From Clostridia bacterium (GTDB lineage: Bacteria > Bacillota > Clostridia > Oscillospirales > CAG-382), in contig JAFQII010000013.1 of NCBI GenBank assembly GCA_017397605.1, positions 1 through 6,067 on the forward strand: 6,067 bases of DNA, written 5' to 3'. Positions 1 to 5,521 of this stretch are shown here, piece after piece. The notes under the pieces were generated by a model. That model was not told where the DNA came from. It worked only from the letters and a program-made list of their open reading frames with translations, and did no database searches. The position numbers and the translations under genes are program-made. The number at the start of each line of letters is the position of its first letter. Position 1 is the stretch's first letter.

Positions 1-92
1 ACGCGTTGCGTGTTATATACACACTTCGTGTGTGTGATATTTTTGCTTGCGCGAAAGTAAAGGGAACAATTTGCTGACGCAAATTGTAATTG
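1..92. repeat. Chain of four short palindromes, possible extragenic repeat element
   Basis: Four consecutive small hairpins fill this gene-free edge. They are ACGC/GCGT around 1-11; ACACAC/GTGTGT at 19-33 with a 3-nt TTC loop, extendable to 16-36 with wobble pairs; TTTGCTT/AAGTAAA at 42-61 with one G-T pair; and a perfect 9-bp stem ACAATTTGC/GCAAATTGT at 66-87 with a TGAC loop. They are separated by only about 4-5 nt. The density of unrelated stems suggests a compound repetitive palindromic element of the kind scattered between genes in many Clostridia genomes. That is inference, because only one copy is visible and the left end is cut by the window. Confidence 0.45.
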
Positions 93-135
93 AAAAAAAG
101 GAGCGGAGTCGGTGACTCAGCTCCTTTTGCTTTTT
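93..135. terminator. Bidirectional intrinsic terminator downstream of the glucosaminidase gene
   Basis: A strong hairpin pairs 96-104 with 120-128 (AAAAGGAGC/GCTCCTTTT) and 106-110 with 114-118 (GAGTC/GACTC), with a single G-A mismatch between the two stems and a 3-nt loop. On the minus strand it is followed by seven T residues (the A run at 93-99), so it terminates the gene that ends at 183. On the plus strand the stem ends in TTTT and is followed by GCTTTTT, so it could also stop transcription arriving from the left. Confidence 0.85.
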
Positions 136-182
136 GTTTCTATTTCTATATTACCCCGAAAAGCGGTTTTCCCTTATATTTT

Positions 183-2654
183 TTACACTTCAAACGTACC
201 CAAAACGTAGCGTTTGACCATCATATAGTCGTTTGCGGTAACACCTTCACTGCCCGAGACCTTTGCAGCTTCCTCACCGAAGAAGCCGAGCTCGTAAGTT
301 CCGAGTACGTCTCGCTTGACCATCATATAGTCAAACGCATTGACCTCCGCGTCGCCGTTGACGTCGCCGCGCACGATTGCCATACGCGTTTTGACGACGG
401 TCGTACCGATCATATAGTTGACAACGTCACCCGTTGCGACGATGTCCCAGTCCAAAAGCTCATTGCCGACCGCACCGATGACCAGTGCGCGGTTGTTGAT
501 GTCGTTGTGCAACGCCGCAAGCGTGGTTCCGGGCTTGATGCCCAGAATAAACATTTCTGTCATCTTGTAGGTATCGGGCTCGGGAATTGCGGTGTTCTCC
601 TGCATAACGGTGATAAAGTCCGCCGCCGCATAGCCGTCATAGAACTTTCCGTCAAGCTGAAGCTGTACATAATACCACGTCTTATAGGTGGGCTCGCTGT
701 CGACCGTGATGTCATCGCCGATGATCAGAAGGGGCGTTCCGTTGCCGACCTGCACGACAACCGAGCTCTTGGTGCCGGGATCGGAACGGATCTTGAGCGT
801 CGAGCTGACTTCCACAACGCCCTCGCGCTCGCGCTCCATGTTTTCAAACGGCATATCGTTGTCGCCCGAGATCGGGGGATCGATCGGTTCTACGATCGGC
901 GGCTGCTGGGGCGCATCGGGAAGCTCGATGTACGTTCCGTAGCAGTAGCCCTCGACTTCAGCACCCGAAATAATGGTCGCCTTGACATAGTACCATCCGC
1001 CCTCGGGCTCGCCGATCAGCGTGATCTCGGTTCCCTGCGCGATCATGCCGAGCGATCTGGAATCACTGTTCGGCTCGGTGCGCACGTTGAGGTTGGAGGT
1101 CACAATACCGCGGTACGTTACGGTCTTGCCGACGCCCACGGTGATCTCCACAAAGATACCGCTTGCGGCGGTGACGCGGACCGTGGCAGTGCCTTTGGCA
1201 TGCGTGGTCAGCACGCCGTTTGCATCCACCGAGACGATACTTTCATCAGAAGAGCTCCAGGTGAGCGTTTTGTCCTCCGCATCGGCGGGCGCAAGCTCGA
1301 CCTCCGTCTGATATGTCGTGCCGACATCAAGGTTGAGCTCCGTTTTGGTATTGATGATCGAAACCTGCCGTGTACACAAATATACGTGGTCGCAAACGAC
1401 ATAGCCCGTCATCAGCTCGCCCGTTGAAGTTGTGGCGCGTACTTTGTAGAAGTTGGTTCCGTCGGGAGCAATCTCGGCTTGCGAGCCGATCACGGCAATC
1501 GGCATACCGCGGTTGACTCTGCCCAGGGACGCAGATTTGGTATCCGCCTCACTGCGCACGGTCACGTCGCTACCGACGACAAATGCATTTGTTCCTACGC
1601 AAACCAGACACGCCGCCTCCTTGCCGTTGTAGGTCGCGGTGATCAGCGCAATGCCCTGGCTGACCGCGGTAACAACGCCGTTTTGGTCAACGGTCGCAAC
1701 GTCGGGCGCATTGCTCTCCCAAACGATCTCAAAGGGGATCTTTTCGGGCTCGGAGACATCCGGCTCGGAGACATCCGGCTCGGTGCTTTCGGATTCGGTA
1801 TGTTCATCGGACGTTTCTTCGCCCGACGCGTCGGAATTCTCTGCGTTTTCCCCGTCGGAAACCGTCGTGTCCGTCTCATCGGACGCTTCCTCATCGGAGG
1901 TCTCCTCCCCTTCCGTGACAAGCACGGGCGCGGGGTATGCCGAAGCGGTCAGGTTCAGCGTGCCGTCCGTCGGAATCGTCACCTTGCTTTGATCCATCAC
2001 CATACCGACGACGCCGTTGGCATCGGCGGTCACGCTGTCCAGCGCGTCCAGCCCGTAGTCCTCAATGATCTTGATCAGCGTTTCCACATAACCGCGGTCG
2101 GAGGTATAGCCCGCCGAAACGAGCGCCTGCGCGGCTTCTTTGTAATCCTTTGCGGTCAAAACATGCTCATAGCGCGAGTAGCGCAAAAACAGATCGGAGT
2201 GGTCATAGACGCTTTCGTCCCAGTTTTTGTACGCACGCCAGATGCTCGCTGTTTTTGCGTAGGAAGCACCCTTGATGCGGACAAAATCCTCATAGCTGTC
2301 GTACAGCATATAGGTATTGCTGTCAAACACCTTGCCCTCCCAGTTGGAATTCGCCTTGATGCCGTACTGGTTGTTGGCAATGACGGAAATACCGTAACGT
2401 GCCCAGCCGCCCTCATAAACAGCCTGTCCCGCCGTGATCGACGCGAGAATACCCGTGTCATACGCATCCTTGAGCGCCAAGGACTTGATGACGCGCAGGT
2501 AGTTTTGCTGCCATGTGTTGAGGTGCGAAATATTGACCGACGGCGAAGCGGCGGAAACGGGCGCAAGCAGCACCGTCGGCAACATGCCGACCGTCAGTAT
2601 CAAAGCAAGCAAAAACGACAGAAGCCGTTTGTATGTACGTTTATATGCAGTCAT
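183..2654 (-). CDS. Secreted multidomain glucosaminidase (peptidoglycan hydrolase) with SH3b, BIG2 and dockerin modules
   Basis: This 823-residue exported wall hydrolase is predicted to cleave the N-acetylglucosaminyl bond of peptidoglycan glycans. Residues 1-35 form a signal peptide (basic N-terminus, Leu-rich core, cleavage near VSA-A). Residues 48-205 match the GH73/glucosaminidase fold: QAVYEGGW with E81 as likely catalytic Glu, then NNQYGIKA (94-101) and a terminal GYTSDRGY. A BIG2 Ig-like domain (219-353) is interrupted by an acidic insert at about 246-306. SH3b (357-427), BIG2 (430-508), SH3b (512-578), a Pro-rich linker (579-605) and a third SH3b (612-684) follow. Residues 695-760 resemble the module that often precedes dockerins (GIKPGTT...VATGDVV). 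A dockerin closes the protein (762-823). The ATG at 2654 is chosen because GGAGGA lies 6 nt upstream and the signal peptide follows directly. The longer frame, starting at 2807, begins upstream of the promoter. The dockerin suggests docking to a cohesin scaffold, and SH3b domains suggest wall binding. Domain calls are by eye. Confidence 0.9.
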   Translation of the reverse strand: MTAYKRTYKRLLSFLLALILTVGMLPTVLLAPVSAASPSVNISHLNTWQQNYLRVIKSLALKDAYDTGILASITAGQAVYEGGWARYGISVIANNQYGIKANSNWEGKVFDSNTYMLYDSYEDFVRIKGASYAKTASIWRAYKNWDESVYDHSDLFLRYSRYEHVLTAKDYKEAAQALVSAGYTSDRGYVETLIKIIEDYGLDALDSVTADANGVVGMVMDQSKVTIPTDGTLNLTASAYPAPVLVTEGEETSDEEASDETDTTVSDGENAENSDASGEETSDEHTESESTEPDVSEPDVSEPEKIPFEIVWESNAPDVATVDQNGVVTAVSQGIALITATYNGKEAACLVCVGTNAFVVGSDVTVRSEADTKSASLGRVNRGMPIAVIGSQAEIAPDGTNFYKVRATTSTGELMTGYVVCDHVYLCTRQVSIINTKTELNLDVGTTYQTEVELAPADAEDKTLTWSSSDESIVSVDANGVLTTHAKGTATVRVTAASGIFVEITVGVGKTVTYRGIVTSNLNVRTEPNSDSRSLGMIAQGTEITLIGEPEGGWYYVKATIISGAEVEGYCYGTYIELPDAPQQPPIVEPIDPPISGDNDMPFENMEREREGVVEVSSTLKIRSDPGTKSSVVVQVGNGTPLLIIGDDITVDSEPTYKTWYYVQLQLDGKFYDGYAAADFITVMQENTAIPEPDTYKMTEMFILGIKPGTTLAALHNDINNRALVIGAVGNELLDWDIVATGDVVNYMIGTTVVKTRMAIVRGDVNGDAEVNAFDYMMVKRDVLGTYELGFFGEEAAKVSGSEGVTANDYMMVKRYVLGTFEV
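186..371 (-). other. Dockerin type I-like domain with a degenerate second calcium loop
   Basis: Residues 762-823 of the hydrolase carry two F-hand-like repeats. The first, D764-V-N-G-D768 to D775, keeps Asp/Asn/Asp/Asp at loop positions 1, 3, 5 and 12. The second, K798 to D809, has Lys, Ser and Ser at positions 1, 3 and 5 and keeps only the Asp at 12. The helices after the loops are almost identical (DYMMVKRDVLGTYEL against DYMMVKRYVLGTFEV). Dockerins normally bind two calcium ions and a cohesin, so this one probably binds calcium strongly only at site 1. Confidence 0.8.
214..332. repeat. 17-bp direct repeat encoding the duplicated dockerin helix
   Basis: The 17-mer TTGACCATCATATAGTC occurs exactly at 214-230 and 316-332. 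Both copies encode the D-Y-M-M-V-K segment of the two dockerin repeats in the same frame on the minus strand. Identity at nucleotide level, including the third codon positions, suggests either recent duplication or gene conversion, or strong constraint. It is a coding repeat and not a mobile element. Confidence 0.85.
1747..1783. repeat. Short tandem repeat of 15 bp in the acidic linker
   Basis: Two perfect 15-bp units GGCTCGGAGACATCC (1747-1761 and 1762-1776) are followed by a partial third unit (1777-1783). On the minus strand they encode repeats of E-P-D-V-S within EPDVSEPDVSEPE (residues 292-304 of the hydrolase). The unit length is a multiple of three, so changes in copy number would lengthen or shorten the linker without breaking the frame. 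Confidence 0.9.
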
Positions 2655-2660
2655 AAAGAT

Positions 2661-2666
2661 TCCTCC
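2661..2666 (-). promoter_or_regulatory. Ribosome binding site fixing the glucosaminidase start
   Basis: On the minus strand GGAGGA lies 6 nt before the ATG at 2654. It is a near-perfect Shine-Dalgarno sequence, and it places the start at the Met directly before the signal peptide. The 51 extra codons of the longer open frame are therefore not translated. Confidence 0.9.
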
Positions 2667-2687
2667 GCGTATGTTTTTCCACTTAAA

Positions 2688-2716
2688 ATGATAGCACAAC
2701 GGCATTTTTTTGTCAA
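2688..2716 (-). promoter_or_regulatory. Sigma-A promoter of the glucosaminidase gene
   Basis: Read on the minus strand, a perfect -35 TTGACA (2716-2711) is followed 17 nt later by the -10 TATCAT (2693-2688). The -10 is preceded by TGC, an extended -10 motif. Transcription should begin near 2681, giving a leader of about 27 nt. No leader structure, riboswitch or clear operator was seen. Confidence 0.8.
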
Positions 2717-2796
2717 GTGGCATATATGGTGGATGTTTTTGTAAAAAAGCGGCAACATGCACAAAAAACGGCGCCCACGTTTTCACATTATTACAA

Positions 2797-2825
2797 TTGA
2801 CAATCAAGCGACCGTGTGATACAAT
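2797..2825 (+). promoter_or_regulatory. Sigma-A promoter of the membrane protein gene
   Basis: The -35 TTGACA (2797-2802), a 17-nt spacer and the -10 TACAAT (2820-2825, one mismatch to consensus) predict a transcript start near 2832, about 25 nt before the ATG. This promoter diverges from that of the hydrolase, and the two -35 boxes are 80 bp apart. The 80-bp stretch holds no obvious symmetrical operator. Confidence 0.8.
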
Positions 2826-2856
2826 AAAGATATCACGAGGAAAGGGTTATTCACAC

Positions 2857-4065
2857 ATGGATACCGAAAAATACCGCGAGTTATTTACCAAGTTACGGCG
2901 CGCTTACCGTGTTTTTGACCGCAGTCTGGGCGTATTTTTCCTGCCGTGGGCGGTCACGCTGTTGACCTACTTTTTTGCAGGCAGCAACATGTTTTTAAAA
3001 ATGGGGTACGATCCGTTTGCCGCAGGCGGGATTCCGCTTGCCGTCAGCGGGTTTATCGGCTTGCCCGCGTTTTACTCGATGATGCGTTTGATCACGATTT
3101 ATGACGAGGTGCTGTACGCGCGTTACTGCGAGTGGGAGGACAAACGGTTTTGGGGCAGGATCAAATTCTTTTTGACCCGTCCGCGCTTTTGGTGGGAGAA
3201 TTTGGCGTACTGTGCGGCGTTCTGGATCCTGCCGCAAATGGCGGTCTGCCCTTCCCTGACCGATTGGATCTTTGGGGGACAAACGGGGTTTGTGCCCAAG
3301 CTCATTCTGTTTGCCGTGCTTGCGCCTTTATACTTTTTGATGAACGTGCTGGCACGCAATTCCGCGACGGCGATCTGGAAGCTCGGCAAGCCCGACGTGC
3401 GCGACGAGCGCGGAAAACCGATCGCAAACGACCGCGCTTACACCCGCGACATGATCATGGCTTGCATCCTCTATCCGCTGGGCGGTTGCGGGCTGCAGAT
3501 GATCGTTCCGCTGGTCATCGTACTGTTTCCGCTGGCGGTTGAGATCTTGACGAGCGAGTTTATGATCTGGGTGTGTATCTTTATTGTCGGTTTTTATTGC
3601 GTGCGTCACGGTCGTGCGGTGTTTGCGAGAAGAAAGTTTTTGAAACGTCTGCACAGGCTGACGCGCGGCAATGTCAAAGTGCGTGAGCCTTACCGCTCGC
3701 TGTTCGGCATGCGCGCAGGCGAGAGCTTTACCGTATACAGCAAGGGAAAGGAATATTCCTGCAAACTGATCTCCGCGCCCAAGATGATGATCCCGATGTG
3801 GATCCATTCCTGCGGGGACATCGAATTTTTGTACACCGTGCGGGTTTTGAACATCGAGCTGTTCCGCCACACCAAGCGGTACGAAACGGGGTACGAGGCG
3901 GATTGCCAAAAGGTGCTGATCATTCAGCCGCGTCCCAAGCGCGTGTTCGGCGCGCACGAGGGCAAGGCGTGGCTGTTGGACAACGGTGACCGCGTCGGCG
4001 CGTACCGCGTTTTTACCGCAGGCGCGTTTTTGAACACGCTCGAGCGCGAATGTCTGGATAAATAA
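2857..4065 (+). CDS. Polytopic membrane protein of unknown function with soluble C-terminal domain
   Basis: I do not recognise the family of this 402-residue protein. By eye about six hydrophobic segments are visible, near residues 24-41, 57-76, 116-134, 146-165, 200-228 (long and Pro/Gly-interrupted) and 233-250. Trp- and Arg-rich loops separate them (YCEWEDKRFWGR, 90-101; TRPRFWWEN, 107-115). After the last segment comes a strongly basic stretch (RHGRAVFARRKFLKRLHR, 250-267), which by the positive-inside rule points to the cytoplasm. A soluble domain of about 130 residues follows (roughly 270-402). It is mixed polar and hydrophobic, probably beta-rich at FTVYSKGKEYSCKL (291-304), and carries cysteines at 302, 319, 350 and 399. 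The ATG at 2857 is chosen because GAGGAAAGGG (2837-2846) sits just upstream and the promoter -10 ends at 2825; an in-frame ATG at 2710 precedes the promoter. The gene is monocistronic, with tandem terminators behind it. It may be a sensor, transporter accessory or envelope protein, but nothing decides between these. Confidence 0.85.
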   Translation: MDTEKYRELFTKLRRAYRVFDRSLGVFFLPWAVTLLTYFFAGSNMFLKMGYDPFAAGGIPLAVSGFIGLPAFYSMMRLITIYDEVLYARYCEWEDKRFWGRIKFFLTRPRFWWENLAYCAAFWILPQMAVCPSLTDWIFGGQTGFVPKLILFAVLAPLYFLMNVLARNSATAIWKLGKPDVRDERGKPIANDRAYTRDMIMACILYPLGGCGLQMIVPLVIVLFPLAVEILTSEFMIWVCIFIVGFYCVRHGRAVFARRKFLKRLHRLTRGNVKVREPYRSLFGMRAGESFTVYSKGKEYSCKLISAPKMMIPMWIHSCGDIEFLYTVRVLNIELFRHTKRYETGYEADCQKVLIIQPRPKRVFGAHEGKAWLLDNGDRVGAYRVFTAGAFLNTLERECLDK

Positions 4066-4077
4066 ATGAGGTACGGC

Positions 4078-4118
4078 AAAGGGGTGCTTTCTTGGAAAAA
4101 GGAAGCACCCCTTTTGAA
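4078..4118 (+). terminator. Intrinsic terminator 1 after the membrane protein gene
   Basis: AAAGGGGTGCTT (4078-4089) pairs with AAGCACCCCTTT (4103-4114) in a perfect 12-bp stem. A G-T and a C-G pair can extend it inward, leaving a 9-nt A-rich loop. Only four T residues follow (4112-4115, partly within the stem), so alone it is a moderate terminator. It begins 13 nt after the stop codon. Confidence 0.8.
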
Positions 4119-4151
4119 TCCCCGAAAAACTTTCGTTTTTGGGGATTTTTC
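4117..4151 (+). terminator. Intrinsic terminator 2, directly behind terminator 1
   Basis: AATCCCC (4117-4123) pairs with GGGGATT (4141-4147), and GAAAAAC-type bases 4125-4130 pair with GTTTTT (4135-4140) around a TTTC loop, with G4124 bulged. The stem runs into TTTTT (4146-4150). It starts 2 nt after the first hairpin and ends only about 4 nt before the next promoter's -35 box, so it insulates the regulator operon from upstream transcription. Confidence 0.8.
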
Positions 4152-4153
4152 TA

Positions 4154-4182
4154 TTGACAACGTTCATCTGTTTTGATATAAT
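4154..4182 (+). promoter_or_regulatory. Consensus sigma-A promoter of the tetR-ABC operon
   Basis: TTGACA (4154-4159), a 17-nt spacer and TATAAT (4177-4182) match the sigma-A consensus exactly. TGA immediately before the -10 (4174-4176) adds an extended -10. The predicted start is near 4189, leaving a leader of about 39 nt. A promoter this strong in front of a repressor gene normally needs tight repression, which fits the repeat that overlaps it. Confidence 0.9.
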
Positions 4183-4208
4183 AACAAACGATATATAACA
4201 AACGTTAT
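4181..4208. promoter_or_regulatory. Putative TetR operator: tandem 14-bp pseudo-palindromes
   Basis: ATAACAAACGATAT (4181-4194) and ATAACAAACGTTAT (4195-4208) lie end to end and differ at one base. Each is a pseudo-palindrome of the form ATAAC-N4-GTTAT (the first with one mismatch in the right arm). Together they also form a 28-bp imperfect palindrome with a central TATATA. They overlap the last two bases of the -10 box and the predicted transcription start, so a bound protein would block initiation. A further inverted repeat, CTGTTTT (4168-4174) and AAAACAG (4212-4218), flanks them. Binding by the TetR protein encoded next is inferred from position. Confidence 0.65.
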
Positions 4209-4227
4209 TTTAAAACAGAGGTGTCTT

Positions 4228-4788
4228 ATGCCGCCGAAAGTAAAAGTATCCCGAGAAGAAATCCTCCAAGCCGCAACGGCGCTCGTCCGCAAAAGCGGCG
4301 CGGACGCGCTGGGCGCGAGAACGTTGGCATCCGCTTTAAACTGTTCCACACAACCGATTTTTTCCAACTTTGAGACGATGGAAGACCTGCGGATTGCGGT
4401 TGTCGCGGAAGCAGAGCGCATCTGCGGCGCTTACATGCAAGCCGAGATCGGGCAAGGAAAATTCCCTGCCTACAAGGCAAGCGGCATGGCATATATCCGC
4501 TTTGCGGGGGAAGAGAAGGAGCTGTTTAAGCTCCTGTACATGCGCGACCGCACAGACGAAATTGTGCCCGAATCAAGTGCGCTCGGAGACCGAATGGAAT
4601 TCCTTGTGCAGCAAAACACGGGGCTTGACGAGCAGGAAAGCAAGCTGTTTCATCTGGAAATGTGGGCGTTTGTCCACGGGATCGCCGTGATGAACGCGAC
4701 GCGTTTTGTCGAGCTCGACGGCGCGTTGATCAGCCGCATGCTGACGGACGCATACTTGGGACTGCGCAAGCAGTACGGAAAGGACTAA
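4228..4788 (+). CDS. TetR/AcrR family transcriptional regulator with WHG-type C-terminal domain
   Basis: This 186-residue protein is of usual TetR length. Residues 8-55 form the N-terminal DNA-binding domain (SREEILQAATALVRKSG, then a helix-turn-helix with TLASALNCSTQPIFSNF, 32-48, where the family usually has a recognition helix ending in YxxF). The C-terminal part has the signature of the TetR WHG domain: YIRFAGEEKELFKLLY (about 89-104) and W146-A-F-V-H-G151. That domain binds a small-molecule ligand and mediates dimerisation. It is most likely a repressor of its own operon, released by a ligand that may be a substrate of the downstream transporter. The ATG at 4228 has AGAGGTG 4 nt upstream. 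The stop codon lies 4 nt before the ATPase start. The regulatory target and ligand are inferred. Confidence 0.9.
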   Translation: MPPKVKVSREEILQAATALVRKSGADALGARTLASALNCSTQPIFSNFETMEDLRIAVVAEAERICGAYMQAEIGQGKFPAYKASGMAYIRFAGEEKELFKLLYMRDRTDEIVPESSALGDRMEFLVQQNTGLDEQESKLFHLEMWAFVHGIAVMNATRFVELDGALISRMLTDAYLGLRKQYGKD

Positions 4789-4792
4789 ACGT

Positions 4793-5521
4793 ATGGATGC
4801 AATCAGAATCGAACATCTGACCAAACGATACAAAGACGTCGTTGCGGTCGACGGGCTTTCCCTTGCCGTCGGGCAGGGCGAGCTGTTTTCCCTCTTGGGC
4901 GTCAACGGCGCGGGCAAAACCACCACGGTCAAAATGCTGTCCTGCCTGACCGAGCCTACAAGCGGAAATGCGTTTCTGCACGGCAAAAGCATCAAAGACG
5001 ATGCCGCCGCGGTCAAATCCATGATCGCCGTTTCGCCGCAGGAGACCGCCGTGGCGCGCGGGCTTTCCGTCCGCGAGAATCTCGAGCTGATCTGCGGTGT
5101 GCACGGCTTTGACAAGGACAAGAAAAACAAAAAAATCGCAGAGCTTGCCGAAAAGCTGGGCTTGCAAACGGTCATGCACAAAAAGGCAGGCAAGCTGTCG
5201 GGCGGCTGGCAACGCAGATTGAGCATTGCCATGGCGTTGATCAGCGAGCCGAAGATCTTGTTTCTCGACGAGCCGACGCTGGGGCTTGACGTACTTGCCA
5301 GAAGCGATTTGTGGGATTTGATCCGTTCGCTCAAGGAAAAGGTGACGATCATCCTGACCACGCACTACATGGAAGAAGCCGAAGCCCTCTCCGACCGCAT
5401 CGCCATTATGAAAGACGGCAGGCTGTTGATCTGCGGCACGGCGCAACACATCAAAGAAACCGCAGGCACGGACAGCTTTGAGCAGGCATTTGTCCGTATC
5501 GTCAAGGGGGTGCAGGTATGA
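4793..5521 (+). CDS. ABC transporter ATP-binding protein (ABC-2 exporter type)
   Basis: A 242-residue single nucleotide-binding domain that would power transport through the membrane subunit encoded next. All family motifs are intact: Walker A GVNGAGKT (36-43), Q-loop Q83, signature LSGGW (135-139, Trp where Q is common), Walker B ILFLDE (155-160), D-loop LGLD (163-166) and H-loop H191 in TTHYMEEAE. The sequence is typical of the CcmA-like/drug-export ATPases paired with ABC-2 permeases. It is shorter than the roughly 300-residue drug-export ATPases because it lacks their extra C-terminal domain. AAGGA, inside the end of the regulator gene, is 8 nt before the ATG. The gene overlaps the permease gene by 4 bp (ATGA), which implies translational coupling. 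The substrate cannot be told from sequence. Confidence 0.95.
   Translation: MDAIRIEHLTKRYKDVVAVDGLSLAVGQGELFSLLGVNGAGKTTTVKMLSCLTEPTSGNAFLHGKSIKDDAAAVKSMIAVSPQETAVARGLSVRENLELICGVHGFDKDKKNKKIAELAEKLGLQTVMHKKAGKLSGGWQRRLSIAMALISEPKILFLDEPTLGLDVLARSDLWDLIRSLKEKVTIILTTHYMEEAEALSDRIAIMKDGRLLICGTAQHIKETAGTDSFEQAFVRIVKGVQV

Noticed and set aside
19..44. Hairpin ACACAC/GTGTGT followed by a T run as a plus-strand terminator
   Set aside because: The stem is short and of modest GC, and the T run is separated by GATA, so a dedicated terminator is not well supported. It is kept only as part of the palindrome chain.
90..1427. Long plus-strand open frame of 445 codons antisense to the hydrolase
   Set aside because: Its translation is rich in Arg, Asp, His and Val with no domain signature, and it has no ribosome binding site. 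The opposite strand encodes clear SH3b, BIG2 and dockerin modules, so this is a shadow of codon bias.
1479..2744. Plus-strand open frame of 421 codons antisense to the glucosaminidase domain
   Set aside because: Same composition as other antisense shadows (Arg/Gly/Val/Asp-rich). It covers the signal peptide, catalytic region and promoter of the real gene and has no start signals of its own.
2655..2807. N-terminal extension of the hydrolase to an upstream ATG at 2807
   Set aside because: The promoter -10 lies at 2688-2693 and transcription should start near 2681, inside the extension. The Met at 2654 has a strong ribosome binding site and starts the signal peptide.
2710..2856. N-terminal extension of the membrane protein to ATG 2710
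   Set aside because: It would begin upstream of the promoter at 2797-2825. The ATG at 2857 has GAGGAAAGGG upstream and is followed by a plausible N-terminus.
3328..4167. Minus-strand open frame of 279 codons opposite the membrane protein
   Set aside because: No motif, no ribosome binding site, and it runs through both terminators. The plus-strand gene has a promoter, ribosome binding site and membrane segments.
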